A stretch of 64,000 nt of DNA. Origin: Planctomycetota bacterium. GTDB lineage: Bacteria > Planctomycetota > Phycisphaerae > Phycisphaerales > UBA1924. Both the position numbers and the translations under genes were made by a program. Below the pieces are notes generated by a model. It was not told where the DNA came from, did no database searches, and worked only from the letters and a program-made list of their open reading frames with translations. The stretch spans positions 62,001-126,000 of the forward strand of contig JACTNA010000006.1 of NCBI GenBank assembly GCA_014584315.1. The letters run 5' to 3'. Each line of letters starts with the position of its first letter. Position 1 is the stretch's first letter. This document shows positions 44,075 to 53,887 of the stretch, in pieces.

Positions 44075-46777
44075 ATGCCAGCCCCCGCCACACCGCCCAC
44101 ATCCCGCCTCAGGCGAACCGCACGCATCGCGGTCGCTGCCTATCTCGCCCTCCTCACCGCCTCGCACGCCGTCGAGAGCCTCGTCGGACCGTGGTATGTC
44201 CCTCCGCCCGCCGAGGTCGGCGCCCGTCTCATCGACGTCCCCGCCACCGACGACGACGGCCCCGTCGCCGACCGCACCACCTCCGTCGCGTACCTCGAGT
44301 GGGGCCGCGAGCGGGCCACACTTCGCTCGCCCGTCCTGCTCCTTCACGGCTCGCCCGGCCAGGCGCTCGACTTCGCCCGGTTGGGCCCCCTCCTTGCTCG
44401 CGACCGCCGCGTCATCGCCGTCGACCTGCCGGGCTTCGGGAACTCGGACGCCCTCGCGCCGTCTTACTCGAACCGTGCCCACGCCCACGCCGTCCTCGAG
44501 GTGCTCGACGCCCTCGGCATCCAGCGCGCGCACTTCGTGGGGTGGTCGAACGGCGGGGGTGTCGCGCTCCACGCGGCCGACATCGCCCCCGACCGCGTCG
44601 CCTCCATCGCCCTTGTCGCCGCCACAGGCGTGCAGGAGACCGAGGGCACCGGCAGTTACTTCTTCGAGCGGGTCAAGTACGCCGTGGGGTTCGTCGCCGT
44701 GGTCGTGGCGCCGGAACTGGTCCCGCACTTCGGAGCGCTCGCCGACCGCGGCATGCGCCACGCCTTCATCCGATCGTTCTGGGACACCGACCAGCGGCTC
44801 GTTGAGCCTGTCATGGAGCGGCTCACCGTGCCCGCCCTCGTGCTGCACGGGCGCGATGACTTTCTTGTGCCCGCGTGGGGCGCGGTCGAGCACCACGAGC
44901 GCATGAGCACGAGCCGCCTCGTCCTCATCGACGCTTCGCACTTCCTGCCCTTCCTCCAGGCCGAGGAGACCGCGACGCACCTGCTCCCGTTCCTCGCCCG
45001 CCACGACGCCCCGGGCGTGCCGCCGCTCACGTACGCCGCCGATCTGGCGCCCGATCCCCGCGTCGGCGCGGTCGGCAAGGCCGCCGAACTCCTTGACGCC
45101 GTCCGGCTGCTCCCCTGGTGGGCCGTTGGCGGCGTGATCGTGCTGCTGGCCCGCCTCCGACCGGAGCACACGGCCGCGCTCGCCGCGCTCCTCGTCGCCA
45201 CGCTCCGTCTGGACTTCGGCCTCGCCGCCGCCGCCCTCGCCGCGGGCCTCTGCCTTCGCTCGCTGTGCATCTCCGTTCCCGCCGCACGATCGGGCGCCGC
45301 GAGCCCCGCCGACACGGACTGGGCCCGCCGATTCGCCGGCGCGTCGGCCGCACACCCCGGCGATCCGCCCCCCCTGCGCTCGCTCTGGCACACATTCACC
45401 GCCGTTCTCGTCGCGTGCTTCCAGCCCTGGCAGCGCGACGAGGCGTCGCGCTCGCTCGGCTCAGTCCGCGCGATCGGCCCTGCCTCGCTGCTGGGCCTCG
45501 GGGCAGGCTCGCTGCTCTGGGCCACGCTCGTCCTCGTCGCCGCCACCGTCGTCGCGCAGGCCGTCCTCGAACCACTCGAAGACTCGCTCGGCCTTGGGGG
45601 CGTCGCGATCGCGTGCGTCGGCACCGTTCTGGCGGCTCGCGCCGCGACCCACGCCGCCACATGGTCGGGGCGTCGGCGATTGCTCGCCGCCCTCGACCGC
45701 CTGCCCCGCCACGAGTACTGGCCGCCGTTCGTCTTCTACCTTCCGCTCCTGCCGTGGATCGCCTGGCTTTCCCTCCGCCACCGCGGCCTGATGACCTGGA
45801 CCTGCTGCAACCCGGCCATCCCCTTCGGCGGCGGCATCGTCGGCGAGAGCAAGAGCGACATCCTTCGGGCGCTCGCGCACGCAGGGCCGGCCGTCATGCC
45901 CTCCGCCCTGATCCAGCCCGGACCTGTCGATCAGCGCCTCGAATCGCTCCGGTCCGCCATGCGAGGCCAGGGCGGCGTCGGCCCCTACCCCATCGTCCTC
46001 AAGCCCGACACCGGCCAGCGCGGCTACGGCGTCCGCGTCATCCGTTCCGACGGCGACGCCCTGCGGTACTTCGACGCCATGCCACGGGCCGTCGTCGCCC
46101 AGGTCTTTCACCCCGGACCCCACGAATGCGGCATCACCTGGGTCCGCGACCCCGACGCCCCGCCCGGCCGCATCGGCCGCATCTATGCCGTCACCCGCAA
46201 GGAGTTCCCATCCGTCGTGGGCGACGGCCGGCGCACGCTCGAGGAACTCGTCTACCGCGACCGCCGATACCGCAGGCAGGCCGGAGTCTTCCTGGCCCGG
46301 TTCGCCGGATCGCGAGCCTGGGTGCCTCCCGCGGGCCAGGCCGTTCGTCTCGCGCAGTCCGGCAACCACGCTCAGGGCACGCTCTTCCGCGACGGGGCGG
46401 ACCTCATCACGGCGGCGCTCGAAGCCCGCATCGACTCCGTCATCGCGGCCTACGCCTCACCCGTCGGCACGCCGACCGACCCCGGCATCGACTACGCGCG
46501 CCTCGACATCCGGTACGAGTCCGACGACCTGCTCCGCGAGGGCCGCGGCGTGGGCATCGTCGAACTCAACGGCACCACCGGCGAGCCGACCAACCTCTAC
46601 GACCCGGGCCGATCCGTGGTCTGGGCGTACTCGGTGCTCTTCGGCCAGTGGTCGCGCCTGTACCGGCTCGGGATGTCGCGTCGCGCGGTGGGAATCAGGC
46701 CGATCGGGCTTCGTTCGCTCATGGCCGCGTGGTGGGGGTTCGCCCGGGGTAGACCCCCCCTCGGGGTGGCGGACTAG
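44075..46777 (+). CDS. Alpha/beta-hydrolase / membrane / ATP-grasp fusion protein
   Basis: 900 residues in three parts. (1) A signal-anchor helix at about 17-36, then an alpha/beta-hydrolase (about 65-310) with oxyanion HGSPG (91-95), nucleophile elbow GWSNG (Ser158), acid Asp261 or 262 in [10 protein letters not shown] and His289 in DASHFLPF. (2) About 345-570: several transmembrane helices, including [30 protein letters not shown] and [13 protein letters not shown]. (3) About 575-870: an ATP-grasp-like domain with [14 protein letters not shown] (K643), DIRY (D811) and the metal-binding [17 protein letters not shown] (E830, N832). ATP-grasp enzymes join a carboxylate to an amine, thiol or hydroxyl, so a ligase and a hydrolase acting on one compound can be inferred, but substrate and product are unknown. 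The ATG at 44075 is chosen; the codon before it is TTG. Confidence 0.8.
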   Translation: MPAPATPPTSRLRRTARIAVAAYLALLTASHAVESLVGPWYVPPPAEVGARLIDVPATDDDGPVADRTTSVAYLEWGRERATLRSPVLLLHGSPGQALDFARLGPLLARDRRVIAVDLPGFGNSDALAPSYSNRAHAHAVLEVLDALGIQRAHFVGWSNGGGVALHAADIAPDRVASIALVAATGVQETEGTGSYFFERVKYAVGFVAVVVAPELVPHFGALADRGMRHAFIRSFWDTDQRLVEPVMERLTVPALVLHGRDDFLVPAWGAVEHHERMSTSRLVLIDASHFLPFLQAEETATHLLPFLARHDAPGVPPLTYAADLAPDPRVGAVGKAAELLDAVRLLPWWAVGGVIVLLARLRPEHTAALAALLVATLRLDFGLAAAALAAGLCLRSLCISVPAARSGAASPADTDWARRFAGASAAHPGDPPPLRSLWHTFTAVLVACFQPWQRDEASRSLGSVRAIGPASLLGLGAGSLLWATLVLVAATVVAQAVLEPLEDSLGLGGVAIACVGTVLAARAATHAATWSGRRRLLAALDRLPRHEYWPPFVFYLPLLPWIAWLSLRHRGLMTWTCCNPAIPFGGGIVGESKSDILRALAHAGPAVMPSALIQPGPVDQRLESLRSAMRGQGGVGPYPIVLKPDTGQRGYGVRVIRSDGDALRYFDAMPRAVVAQVFHPGPHECGITWVRDPDAPPGRIGRIYAVTRKEFPSVVGDGRRTLEELVYRDRRYRRQAGVFLARFAGSRAWVPPAGQAVRLAQSGNHAQGTLFRDGADLITAALEARIDSVIAAYASPVGTPTDPGIDYARLDIRYESDDLLREGRGVGIVELNGTTGEPTNLYDPGRSVVWAYSVLFGQWSRLYRLGMSRRAVGIRPIGLRSLMAAWWGFARGRPPLGVAD

Positions 46778-46828
46778 CGACCCGAGCCTCCGGTTGTGTT
46801 CCCGCTGGCTTGCTGAACCCGATCTGAG

Positions 46829-46834
46829 TATGAT
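46829..46834 (+). promoter_or_regulatory. Possible -10 box of the 46958 pseudopilin gene
   Basis: TATGAT; the best -35 at 17-base spacing is a weak TGGCTT (46806-46811). The leader would be about 115 bases. Confidence 0.35.
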
Positions 46835-46957
46835 GCGAACAGGGGGTACGGAGGGCCGGTTCTGGCCTTCCTGCGTCGTGTACGTTCCGATCCCACAGGG
46901 CGAGGCCGCACTCGGCCGTCACAGGCCCCGGACAGGCAGATACAGAGGAGACGCCCC

Positions 46958-47995
46958 ATGGCACACCAGGCACGCCGCGGATTCACGCTGATCGAACTGC
47001 TGGTCGTGATCGCGATCATCGCCCTGCTGATCGGCATCCTGCTGCCCGCGCTGGGCGAGGCCCGACGCGCCGCCAGGAACGTCATCAGCCAGTCCAACCT
47101 CAGCCAGTTGGTAAAGATCGGCCTGCTCTACAACGGTGAGCACAAGAACTCGATGCTCAATCCGTTCTGTGCTCCGGGCGAGCGGGGACCGCTCCCGACG
47201 ATCAACGACGGCAACAACGCCTGGAACGGCGTTATGAAGCCCGTCTCGCAGTACCTCTTCAAGTTCAATGACACGACCGGCGGCGGGCAGTGGAACAGCG
47301 AGATGTACGCATTCCACTGGTACTCCCTCACCGCCTCATGGCTCAGCGAAGGCGACTACGCGTCCGATGTGCAGTTTTCGCCCTCCGATCCCAAGCCGAA
47401 GCAGCGATTCCTCGACGAAATTCTCGGCGGCGGGAGCCACGAGAACTGGATCTGGGACACCTCGTACTGCTACTCGCCCACCATGTGGTTCGCGGCAAAC
47501 CGCTACAAGGTCCGCCCGCGCCCGAGCGCGTCCGGCACCGCCGCGGCCGCGATGGTCCGAAGAAATACCGTCGACGACATCACATTCCCTGAACTCAAGG
47601 TCATGATGTGGGAGCGGTTCGACACCTCCCAGAAGCGCCGCAACCAGATCGCCTACTCCACGCCGGACGCCTCCAGCGGCGCGCCCGCCGGCAGCGCGAA
47701 CTTCTTCCCCAACTGGAACAACCCGGGCGCCGATCCCAACATCGGCCTCGTCGACGGGAGCGTGATCAAATATGACCTCCAACAGGTTTACACCGCGCTC
47801 CAGGATCAGAACCAGCAGCGGACGAAGGACGCGCTCACGCCCACGGATATCTGGAATCCGCTGGCAGGCATCCTCAACAAGTACGCCATGGCCAAGGACA
47901 ATCTGGAAAACGGCTCTTCAACCGATCCGGGCGTCTACCCCGCGTTCTTCTGGGCCACCAAGGACGGCGTACAGGGGCGCGACATCATCCGCTGA
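46958..47995 (+). CDS. Pseudopilin-like protein (prepilin N-terminus)
   Basis: 345 residues. [21 protein letters not shown] has the classical Gly at -1 of the cleavage site, unlike the other three pseudopilins here. A large soluble domain follows with the segment [17 protein letters not shown], a DG motif near the C-terminal third with the spacing His changed. AGAGGAGA precedes the ATG. A hairpin terminator follows the stop. Divergent N-termini and different C-terminal domains among the four paralogues suggest different cargo or partner specificity. Confidence 0.85.
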   Translation: MAHQARRGFTLIELLVVIAIIALLIGILLPALGEARRAARNVISQSNLSQLVKIGLLYNGEHKNSMLNPFCAPGERGPLPTINDGNNAWNGVMKPVSQYLFKFNDTTGGGQWNSEMYAFHWYSLTASWLSEGDYASDVQFSPSDPKPKQRFLDEILGGGSHENWIWDTSYCYSPTMWFAANRYKVRPRPSASGTAAAAMVRRNTVDDITFPELKVMMWERFDTSQKRRNQIAYSTPDASSGAPAGSANFFPNWNNPGADPNIGLVDGSVIKYDLQQVYTALQDQNQQRTKDALTPTDIWNPLAGILNKYAMAKDNLENGSSTDPGVYPAFFWATKDGVQGRDIIR

Positions 47996-48021
47996 CACGC
48001 ATCTCGGACCGCTCGCATCGC

Positions 48022-48052
48022 ACGGGCGCGTCGGAACTCCCGGCGCGCCCGT
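48022..48052 (+). terminator. Rho-independent terminator of the pseudopilin gene
   Basis: Perfect 9-bp GC-rich stem (48022-48030 with 48044-48052), a 13-base loop and a following TCTTCT. It lies 27 bases after the stop at 47995. Confidence 0.6.
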
Positions 48053-48085
48053 TCTTCTCGGCTCGCACTCGACGGGGTTCCCCAC

Positions 48086-48322
48086 ATGGACGACAAACGC
48101 AAGAAGATGATCCTCGGCATCGCCGCGGGCGTCATCGCGCTCCTGGCCATCATCCTCATTGCCAGATCGCTCCTCGGCGGCGGCTCTGCCCCCGAGAGTG
48201 AGGAGTTCGATCGCATCCAGCGCGAAGGCGGCCAAGCCCCGCCCCCGCCGTCCCCCGAAATCGTGGACGATTCCGATGCCGGCTCGGGCAGACGTCCCGC
48301 CAATAACCCGGACGGCGGCTGA
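48086..48322 (+). CDS. Small single-pass membrane protein
   Basis: 78 residues. A basic N-terminus (MDDKRKKM) is followed by a transmembrane helix (ILGIAAGVIALLAIILIARSLLG) and an acidic/Pro-rich tail. Not recognised. No strong Shine-Dalgarno is seen, but the hydrophobic layout and the clean gap around it argue for a real gene. It sits between a terminator and the paired palindromes. Confidence 0.5.
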   Translation: MDDKRKKMILGIAAGVIALLAIILIARSLLGGGSAPESEEFDRIQREGGQAPPPPSPEIVDDSDAGSGRRPANNPDGG

Positions 48323-48356
48323 TACGGCCACGGCGGGACGGCACTGAGACTCGATC

Positions 48357-48446
48357 CACCGAGTTCGGCTTTGCGAACTCGGTGCCGCGGGCGCGAACGG
48401 CGGCACGTGAAGCACCGACTTCGACTCAGAGCAGTCGAAGTCGGTG
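48357..48446. repeat. Two related perfect palindromes (REP-like or terminators)
   Basis: Palindrome 1 has an 11-bp stem (48357-48367 with 48374-48384, 6-base loop). Palindrome 2 has a 14-bp stem (48413-48426 with 48433-48446, 6-base loop). Both stems share the outer pattern CACCGA-S-TTCG / CGAA-S-TCGGTG, so they are related to each other. They lie between two convergent genes. Confidence 0.65.
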
Positions 48447-48454
48447 GCACGGCG

Positions 48455-49000
48455 CTACGCCCGCACATCCGCCAGGAGCGTCGTGACCGCCTCGATCCCC
48501 CGCGCGACGCACTCGCGGTGTGCGTCGGCCAGCGCCAGGGCGATCGCCCGGCGGCCTCGCTCGACCGCCTGCGCTCGCTTCGCGCTCCCGGGCGGGGCGT
48601 CCGGACGGTTGTCGAGTTCGCACAGGTTGTCGTACTGGTCGGCGAGTTTCACCAGCCTCGCCTGCCACGGCCCGGCCGCCAGGCGCGCGTCGTACTCCGG
48701 CTCGCGCAGGTCCTCGCGGAGGATCATGTTCTTGGTGAGGGCGGCGACGGCGTCGGCGACCTCCGGCCCGAAGGCTTCGAGCAGGTCGTCGTAGTCCGTG
48801 CCCGTGTCCTCGATCGTGTCGTGCAGGAGCGCGGCGCAGAGGGCGACATCATCATCGCACCCGAAGACGACGGCGACCGTCAGCGCCACGCGCGCCGGGT
48901 GCGCAAAGTACGGCGTGCGCTTGTCCTTGCGCAGGTCGTGGCGGTGCGCACGCGCCGCGAACGAAGCGGCCTGCTGCCAGCGCGTCGGGTCGATGGGCAT
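48455..49000 (-). CDS. Stand-alone HD-domain hydrolase, similar to small alarmone hydrolases
   Basis: 181 residues, an HD domain only. RTPYFAHPARVALTV and ALLHDTIEDTGTDYDDL are the HD signatures of RelA/SpoT-type (p)ppGpp hydrolases; KLADQYDNLCEL (normally KLADRLHN-like) is the third part. The synthetase, TGS and ACT domains of long RSH proteins are missing. This is the size and motif set of Mesh1-like small alarmone hydrolases, but a nucleotidase role is possible. The start at 49000 has GGGGGAG upstream. It follows the GH35-like gene by 19 bases on the same strand. Confidence 0.75.
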   Translation of the reverse strand: MPIDPTRWQQAASFAARAHRHDLRKDKRTPYFAHPARVALTVAVVFGCDDDVALCAALLHDTIEDTGTDYDDLLEAFGPEVADAVAALTKNMILREDLREPEYDARLAAGPWQARLVKLADQYDNLCELDNRPDAPPGSAKRAQAVERGRRAIALALADAHRECVARGIEAVTTLLADVRA

Positions 49001-49019
49001 GGGCGTTCTCCCCCGAAGC

Positions 49020-51770
49020 CTACCCGGCGTGGTGCAGGCTCGTGCGCGAGGGGTTGCCGCCGTGCTCGTCGAAGAGGAGCAGCACGTTCTCCGCGCCGGG
49101 CTTGAGCCACGGCCCGGGCAGCAGGTACCGGGTCTGCGGCGGGACGCCCTTGCCCGTGGCCGTCGCGACCCAATAGCGCGAGACATTGCGACCGTTGAGG
49201 AAGATCTGCCCCTTGGTCATGCCGGTCAGGTCGAGCAGGAGCGGGCGGTCGTCAGAGGCCTTGAAGGAGGCACGCCACCAGACCGGCCCGCGCCGCCCGC
49301 CGGCCTTGTGCTGGTCGGAGAACGCGTGCGACGGCGGCGGCTCCCAGGCGGCGAAGGCCCACTCGGCCTTCTCCGAGATGCACCTCGAACCCTCGACGAT
49401 CTGCACCGACGGAGCGAGCGCGTTCAGCATCGCCTCCGCGCCCTCGTGCCCGATGGAATCGGCGGCGAGCGCGATCTGGAGCGTGTTGTTGCCCCGGCTG
49501 AGCATGTCGGAGGTGAGGACGATACGGTCTGGTCCGGGCCTGTCGAGATAGTGGATGGGCTTGCCGTTGAGCATCACGAGGCCGCGACCGACGAACGCGC
49601 CGACGGTGACGATGATGGGCGTCTTGCGGCGGTGGGCGAAGGTCCATGTGGCGCGCATGGGGTGGGTGACGTCGCCCTTGCGCGTCTCCCACAGCGGCGT
49701 GCGGAAGGCCATCAACTCGACGGGCGACTCCTCGCTCAGTTTCATGCGCCCCGAGCGGAAGTTGGTCGTCTCCCAGACGTGCCCGTAGAGGCCCTTCGGC
49801 TCGCCGAGGTGCGACCCGCCCGTGAGCCGGCCGAGGTTGTCCGCCAGCGCGACGAGGACGTGCTCGGACTTTCGGAGTTGGAGGACGGGGTCGAGGTCCG
49901 CGCCCGGCCCGACCCCGATGATCCCCTGCGACTCGCCGTCGAGGAAGAGGTGCAGGCGGTCCGATGCGTGCGGGAAGGCGACCTTCACCCGCTTGGCCTT
50001 GGAGGAGCGGAAGGTGAGCCGGTACCACCCGTACCCGTGCGGCGCGCCGAGCCTCGTCAGGTCGTCCGGGCCGGCAATGACGGCGTACCGCTGGCTCGTG
50101 CCGGCGGCGAAGTCGTCCGCCGGCGCGGCCTCCCACGCGCCGAATGAGGGAGCCGAGTTGCGCGTCCCGCCCGGCGCAGGCCCGATCTTGATCCGTTCGG
50201 TCCGGCCCTCACCGTCGATGCGCGTCATGTGGCGAGCGCCGGGCGCGGGCAACGGCTGGCCCGCCGCGTCCGTGCCGCACGCGCCGTGGATGATCGCGTC
50301 GTCGAGCACGAGCGTTCGATCGGCCTGCTCCTCGCTGAGCACGATCAGGACGACGCCCTCGTGCTCGACGACGAGCGGCTCGGCGGACTTGCCGCGCGGG
50401 ACCTCCACCTCCAGCGGCGAGCCGTTCACCGATACCACGCCGCGCGACCCCTCCGGCCCGAAGCAGACCAACGCGCGGCCGAACGACGTGAGCGCGTTCA
50501 GCGCGCAGTAGTCGATCTCCGAACGCCCGCCCACGCGCGTTCCCAGCAGGCACCACGCGACGCCCTGCGACGAGAGCGGCGCCGCGACCGGCAGGCCGTC
50601 CGGCAGCACGAGGTGCGCGTAGCGAGGCGTGCGCGAGCGCGACGGGGGTTCGTCAAAGACGAACGCGACGCCGCCCTGCGCCCCCTGCACGTGCGCGAGG
50701 CTCATGCCGAGTCCCTGGCCCGGGATGGCCGCCGGGTCGAGGAGGACCGATCGCGGGTCCGGATCGAGGTTCGCGAAGACCCGCGCGAATCGGGACGCGA
50801 AGGTGCAGAGGCGTCGCAGGGCGCGCCCCGAGTCGGTCAACTCGCCGCCCTCCGAGAGGGGAGCGTCCGGATGGTGCGAAGCCGTGACGAAGGCGTCGTG
50901 CGCGGTGTGCAGCCTGCCGCCGGAGAACCCGAAGTTCGTCCCGCCCGCGAAGGGATTGAGGACGAACTGCCCGCCGGCGGCCAGCACCTGCGCGGCGGCG
51001 CGCACGAGGGCGGCGGTCGAAGGGAGGTCGGGAGCGGGCACGCCCCACGACGCCGCCTGCCCGATCCGCAGGTCGATGACGATGCGGGGGTTGCGGGGCC
51101 TGACCACGCCGAGCTGGCGAACCGCGGCGAACATGTCCTCGCTGCCGGACCAGCACTCGATCTCTCCCTCGACGGACTGCCAGAGGTTGTTGGCGTTGAC
51201 GACTGGAACGCTGAAGCCGGCCTCCCGGTAATACCTCAGCAACTCGCCGAGGTAGGCGTGTGCGAGGTCGTCATGCCCGCAGGTCCACGCGTGCTCGTTC
51301 TGGATCATCAGCAATGGGCCGCCGCGCCCGCTGCTGGTGACCTGCAGGTCCGCCACCTGCTTGGCCAGGGCGGTGATGTAGCGCGAACAGGCCTCGAGGA
51401 ACGGGCCGTTCTGGGTCCGCAGGCGAAGCCCCGGCAGCGACGTGAGCCACGGCGGCAGCCCGCCGAGGTCGAACCCGGAACCGACGTACGGGCCGGGCCG
51501 CAGGATGCAGTGCATGCCCGCCTCACCGACCATCTTCACGAAGGAGCGCAGGTCGTTCTCACCGGCGAAGTCGAACTGACCCGGGCGTGGTTCGTGCCTC
51601 GCCCAGACGACCGGGGTCTCGATGGTGTTCAGCCCGGCGTGGCGCGCGGCCCGGATGCGTTCCGCCCAGGTTTCCCTTGGGAGGCGCGCGTAATGGATGG
51701 AACCGCCGACGATCCAGAGTCGTCGTCCGTCGAGCAGGAGGCTCCTGCCGTCAAAGGTGACCGATGGCAT
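49020..51770 (-). CDS. GH35-like beta-galactosidase family protein with altered catalytic residues
   Basis: 916 residues. The N-terminal TIM barrel has family signatures: GGSIHYARLPRETWAERIRAARHAGLNTIETPVVWARHEP and ILRPGPYVGSGFDLGGLPPWL. The acid/base Glu is E159 in MIQNEHAW (the usual IENEY first Glu is Gln157). The nucleophile position aligns with D233 in VIDLRIGQAASWG, where family members have a Glu in a TEYWTGWFDHWG-like motif. If the alignment is right, activity is altered. The C-terminal part (about 400-916) has two beta-sandwich, jelly-roll-like domains. The ATG at 51770 has a GGAGAG site; no signal peptide is visible. Confidence 0.8.
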   Translation of the reverse strand: MPSVTFDGRSLLLDGRRLWIVGGSIHYARLPRETWAERIRAARHAGLNTIETPVVWARHEPRPGQFDFAGENDLRSFVKMVGEAGMHCILRPGPYVGSGFDLGGLPPWLTSLPGLRLRTQNGPFLEACSRYITALAKQVADLQVTSSGRGGPLLMIQNEHAWTCGHDDLAHAYLGELLRYYREAGFSVPVVNANNLWQSVEGEIECWSGSEDMFAAVRQLGVVRPRNPRIVIDLRIGQAASWGVPAPDLPSTAALVRAAAQVLAAGGQFVLNPFAGGTNFGFSGGRLHTAHDAFVTASHHPDAPLSEGGELTDSGRALRRLCTFASRFARVFANLDPDPRSVLLDPAAIPGQGLGMSLAHVQGAQGGVAFVFDEPPSRSRTPRYAHLVLPDGLPVAAPLSSQGVAWCLLGTRVGGRSEIDYCALNALTSFGRALVCFGPEGSRGVVSVNGSPLEVEVPRGKSAEPLVVEHEGVVLIVLSEEQADRTLVLDDAIIHGACGTDAAGQPLPAPGARHMTRIDGEGRTERIKIGPAPGGTRNSAPSFGAWEAAPADDFAAGTSQRYAVIAGPDDLTRLGAPHGYGWYRLTFRSSKAKRVKVAFPHASDRLHLFLDGESQGIIGVGPGADLDPVLQLRKSEHVLVALADNLGRLTGGSHLGEPKGLYGHVWETTNFRSGRMKLSEESPVELMAFRTPLWETRKGDVTHPMRATWTFAHRRKTPIIVTVGAFVGRGLVMLNGKPIHYLDRPGPDRIVLTSDMLSRGNNTLQIALAADSIGHEGAEAMLNALAPSVQIVEGSRCISEKAEWAFAAWEPPPSHAFSDQHKAGGRRGPVWWRASFKASDDRPLLLDLTGMTKGQIFLNGRNVSRYWVATATGKGVPPQTRYLLPGPWLKPGAENVLLLFDEHGGNPSRTSLHHAG

Positions 51771-51975
51771 TGGCTCTCCGTCGAAGGGGCGGCGGCCGGG
51801 GGCTACGCTGTGGCCCCGGTCTCGGATGGCTGCCGCGGCCGCCCCACGAGTCCGTGCGGGAGAGGATGAGAATAGGTGCCCACCGCTCGATCGGCCACAA
51901 TGTTCGGCTATTGTACGGAGATCACAATGCTGTTTTTCACGCCTTCGCCCCCCCCGTCCGATCTGAGCGGCCGAG
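51771..51975. other. Divergent promoter region, GH35-like and efflux lipoprotein genes
   Basis: An AT-richer stretch at about 51895-51935 holds TACAAT on the minus strand (51917-51912) and TATTGT on the plus strand (51909-51914). No convincing -35 is seen for either. I see no other gene or repeat here. Confidence 0.3.
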
Positions 51976-53856
51976 ATGCGTAGCCCGGCCGCCTTCCATA
52001 GCCCGCTCGTGCGCTCTCGTACCCGTTCGTGGGTTGGGGGGGGCTGTGTGTGCGCTCTCCTGCTGGCGGCCGGATGTGGGGGGGGAATGGCGAAGATCGA
52101 CCGCCAACTCGCCCGTGTGGTCCAGGAGCGTTCGCGGGCGATGGCGGCCGCCTCGCCCGGGGTCCGCCCGCCGGGCGACGCCACCCCTGATCGCGGCCGC
52201 ACCAGCAAGTCGCCCGCGACGACGAACCCCGGCGCCGGCGAGTTGTCGTACGTGCCGGGTGAGGAGGCGGAGTCCGCGGATGAGGAACTGCGGCGTGTGA
52301 ACGACCGCCTGCGCCGGTTTCACGAGCAGGCGGCGGGCGGTGGGGGGGGCGAGTACATCCTGCTGACGCTTGACCGCGCCTTCGAGGTGGCCCAACTCGA
52401 GGGGCGCGAGTACCGCGATGCGGAAGAGGACTACCTGGTCGCGGCGATCCGCCTGCTGATCGAGCGTCACCGCTGGGGGCCGCGGCTGTTCAACGACTCG
52501 AGCGTCGTGTTGTCGGGCGAGGGGGACGATGGGCGTTTCGACAACGCCCTGCGGGTCGTGAACACGCTCCGCGCCAACCAGCGGCTTCCTTACGGCGGCC
52601 AGGCGGAGGCCCGCTGGGTCTGGCGAGCGACGGAGGACTTGCGATCGAGCGTGTCGGGGCAGTACCGGCAGTCGTCGGAACTGGTGTTCGACGCGAACAT
52701 GCCGCTGCTGCGCGGCGCGGGGACGGTCGCTCAGGAGAGCCTGATCCAGTCCGAGCGGGACCTCGTGTACGCGGCGCGCGACTTCGAGCACTTCCGCCGC
52801 AGTTACTTCGTGAGCGTTGCGGACGAGTATTTCCGGTTGCTCCAGTCCGCGGCCCGGATCAACAACCAGGTCTCGCAGTTGCAGAGCCTGCGCCTGTTCG
52901 AGGAGCAGCAGCGGGCGAAGTTCCAGGCCGGTCGCATCAGCCAGTTCGACCTGAACAACGCGACCAACCGCGTGCTGCAAGCGGTCTCGACGCTGGCGAG
53001 CCTTCGAGAGCAGTTCACGCTCCAACTCGACCGCTACAAGGTGCGTCTGGGCATCCCCGTCGAGAAGTCCGTGCGGCTCTCGGGCGTCAGTTTCGGGCTG
53101 ACCGCTCCGGTTGTGGATCTCGACGAAGCGACGCGGGCCGCGCTCGCGTACCGTCTGGACCTCCAGAACCGCCGCGACCGCCTGTTCGACTCGCAACGGA
53201 GCGTGGACGTCGCCCGCAACAACCTGCTTCCTGACCTAGGTGTCGGAGCGCAGGTCGGAATTCCCACCGACCCCGACGCGCGCGAGGGCGGCGTGGCCTT
53301 CGACCCGGACGAGGCCCGCTACGAAGCGAGCATGACGCTCTCGCTCCCGCTCGACCGCCAGATCGAGCGCCTCCAGTTGCGGCAGTCCCTGCTGAACCGC
53401 GACCGGCAGCAGCGGGCGTACGAGCGGTTCAGCGACGACGTCGTCGTGGACGTTCGGCGTCGTGTCCGCGAGATCGACCTCGCCCGGTTCCGGCTGGACC
53501 TCGCGGAGCGGCAGGTCGAGATCAACGAGCGCAGACTCGAAGAGCAGCGCATCCGGGCCGACCTCGTGGACACGCGCACGCAACTCGACGCCCTGACCGA
53601 CCTGCTCAACTCGCAGAACGACCGCGACCAGGCGCTGACCGATCTGCGCATCGCCGTCCTGAACTATCTTCTCGCGTCGGGACAACTCCGCGTGCGTCCG
53701 GACGGCTCGCTCGAGCCGCTGCCCGGCATGGACGTTCACGTCGAGCACACCCCGCTGAACTACGCCCGCCTGCTGGGCGAGGACGACGAGAAACTGCCCG
53801 TGGTGGTGCCACCGGACGAGATCGAGTCGCCGCCCGCGGAGCCGGAGGAGCCGTGA
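51976..53856 (+). CDS. Outer-membrane efflux (TolC-type) lipoprotein
   Basis: 626 residues. The signal peptide ends in a lipobox LLLAAGC (Cys34), so the mature protein is lipidated. The following ~55 residues are a disordered linker. From about 125 the protein has the long helical pattern of TolC family members, with two half-repeats (VSVADEYFRLLQSAARINNQ...LFEEQQRAKFQAGRISQFDLN and VDVRRRVREIDLARFRLDLAERQVEINERRLEEQRIRADLVDTRTQLD). Partner RND or ABC pump and adaptor genes are not adjacent. The C-terminus is acidic and Pro-rich. Confidence 0.82.
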   Translation: MRSPAAFHSPLVRSRTRSWVGGGCVCALLLAAGCGGGMAKIDRQLARVVQERSRAMAAASPGVRPPGDATPDRGRTSKSPATTNPGAGELSYVPGEEAESADEELRRVNDRLRRFHEQAAGGGGGEYILLTLDRAFEVAQLEGREYRDAEEDYLVAAIRLLIERHRWGPRLFNDSSVVLSGEGDDGRFDNALRVVNTLRANQRLPYGGQAEARWVWRATEDLRSSVSGQYRQSSELVFDANMPLLRGAGTVAQESLIQSERDLVYAARDFEHFRRSYFVSVADEYFRLLQSAARINNQVSQLQSLRLFEEQQRAKFQAGRISQFDLNNATNRVLQAVSTLASLREQFTLQLDRYKVRLGIPVEKSVRLSGVSFGLTAPVVDLDEATRAALAYRLDLQNRRDRLFDSQRSVDVARNNLLPDLGVGAQVGIPTDPDAREGGVAFDPDEARYEASMTLSLPLDRQIERLQLRQSLLNRDRQQRAYERFSDDVVVDVRRRVREIDLARFRLDLAERQVEINERRLEEQRIRADLVDTRTQLDALTDLLNSQNDRDQALTDLRIAVLNYLLASGQLRVRPDGSLEPLPGMDVHVEHTPLNYARLLGEDDEKLPVVVPPDEIESPPAEPEEP

Positions 53857-53887
53857 TCGCACCCGCGTCGGAGCGCGGCGTCGGCCT

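Noticed and set aside
43232..45391. Minus-strand open frame opposite the hydrolase fusion
   Set aside because: It also crosses the pseudopilin gene in another frame; no recognisable domain.
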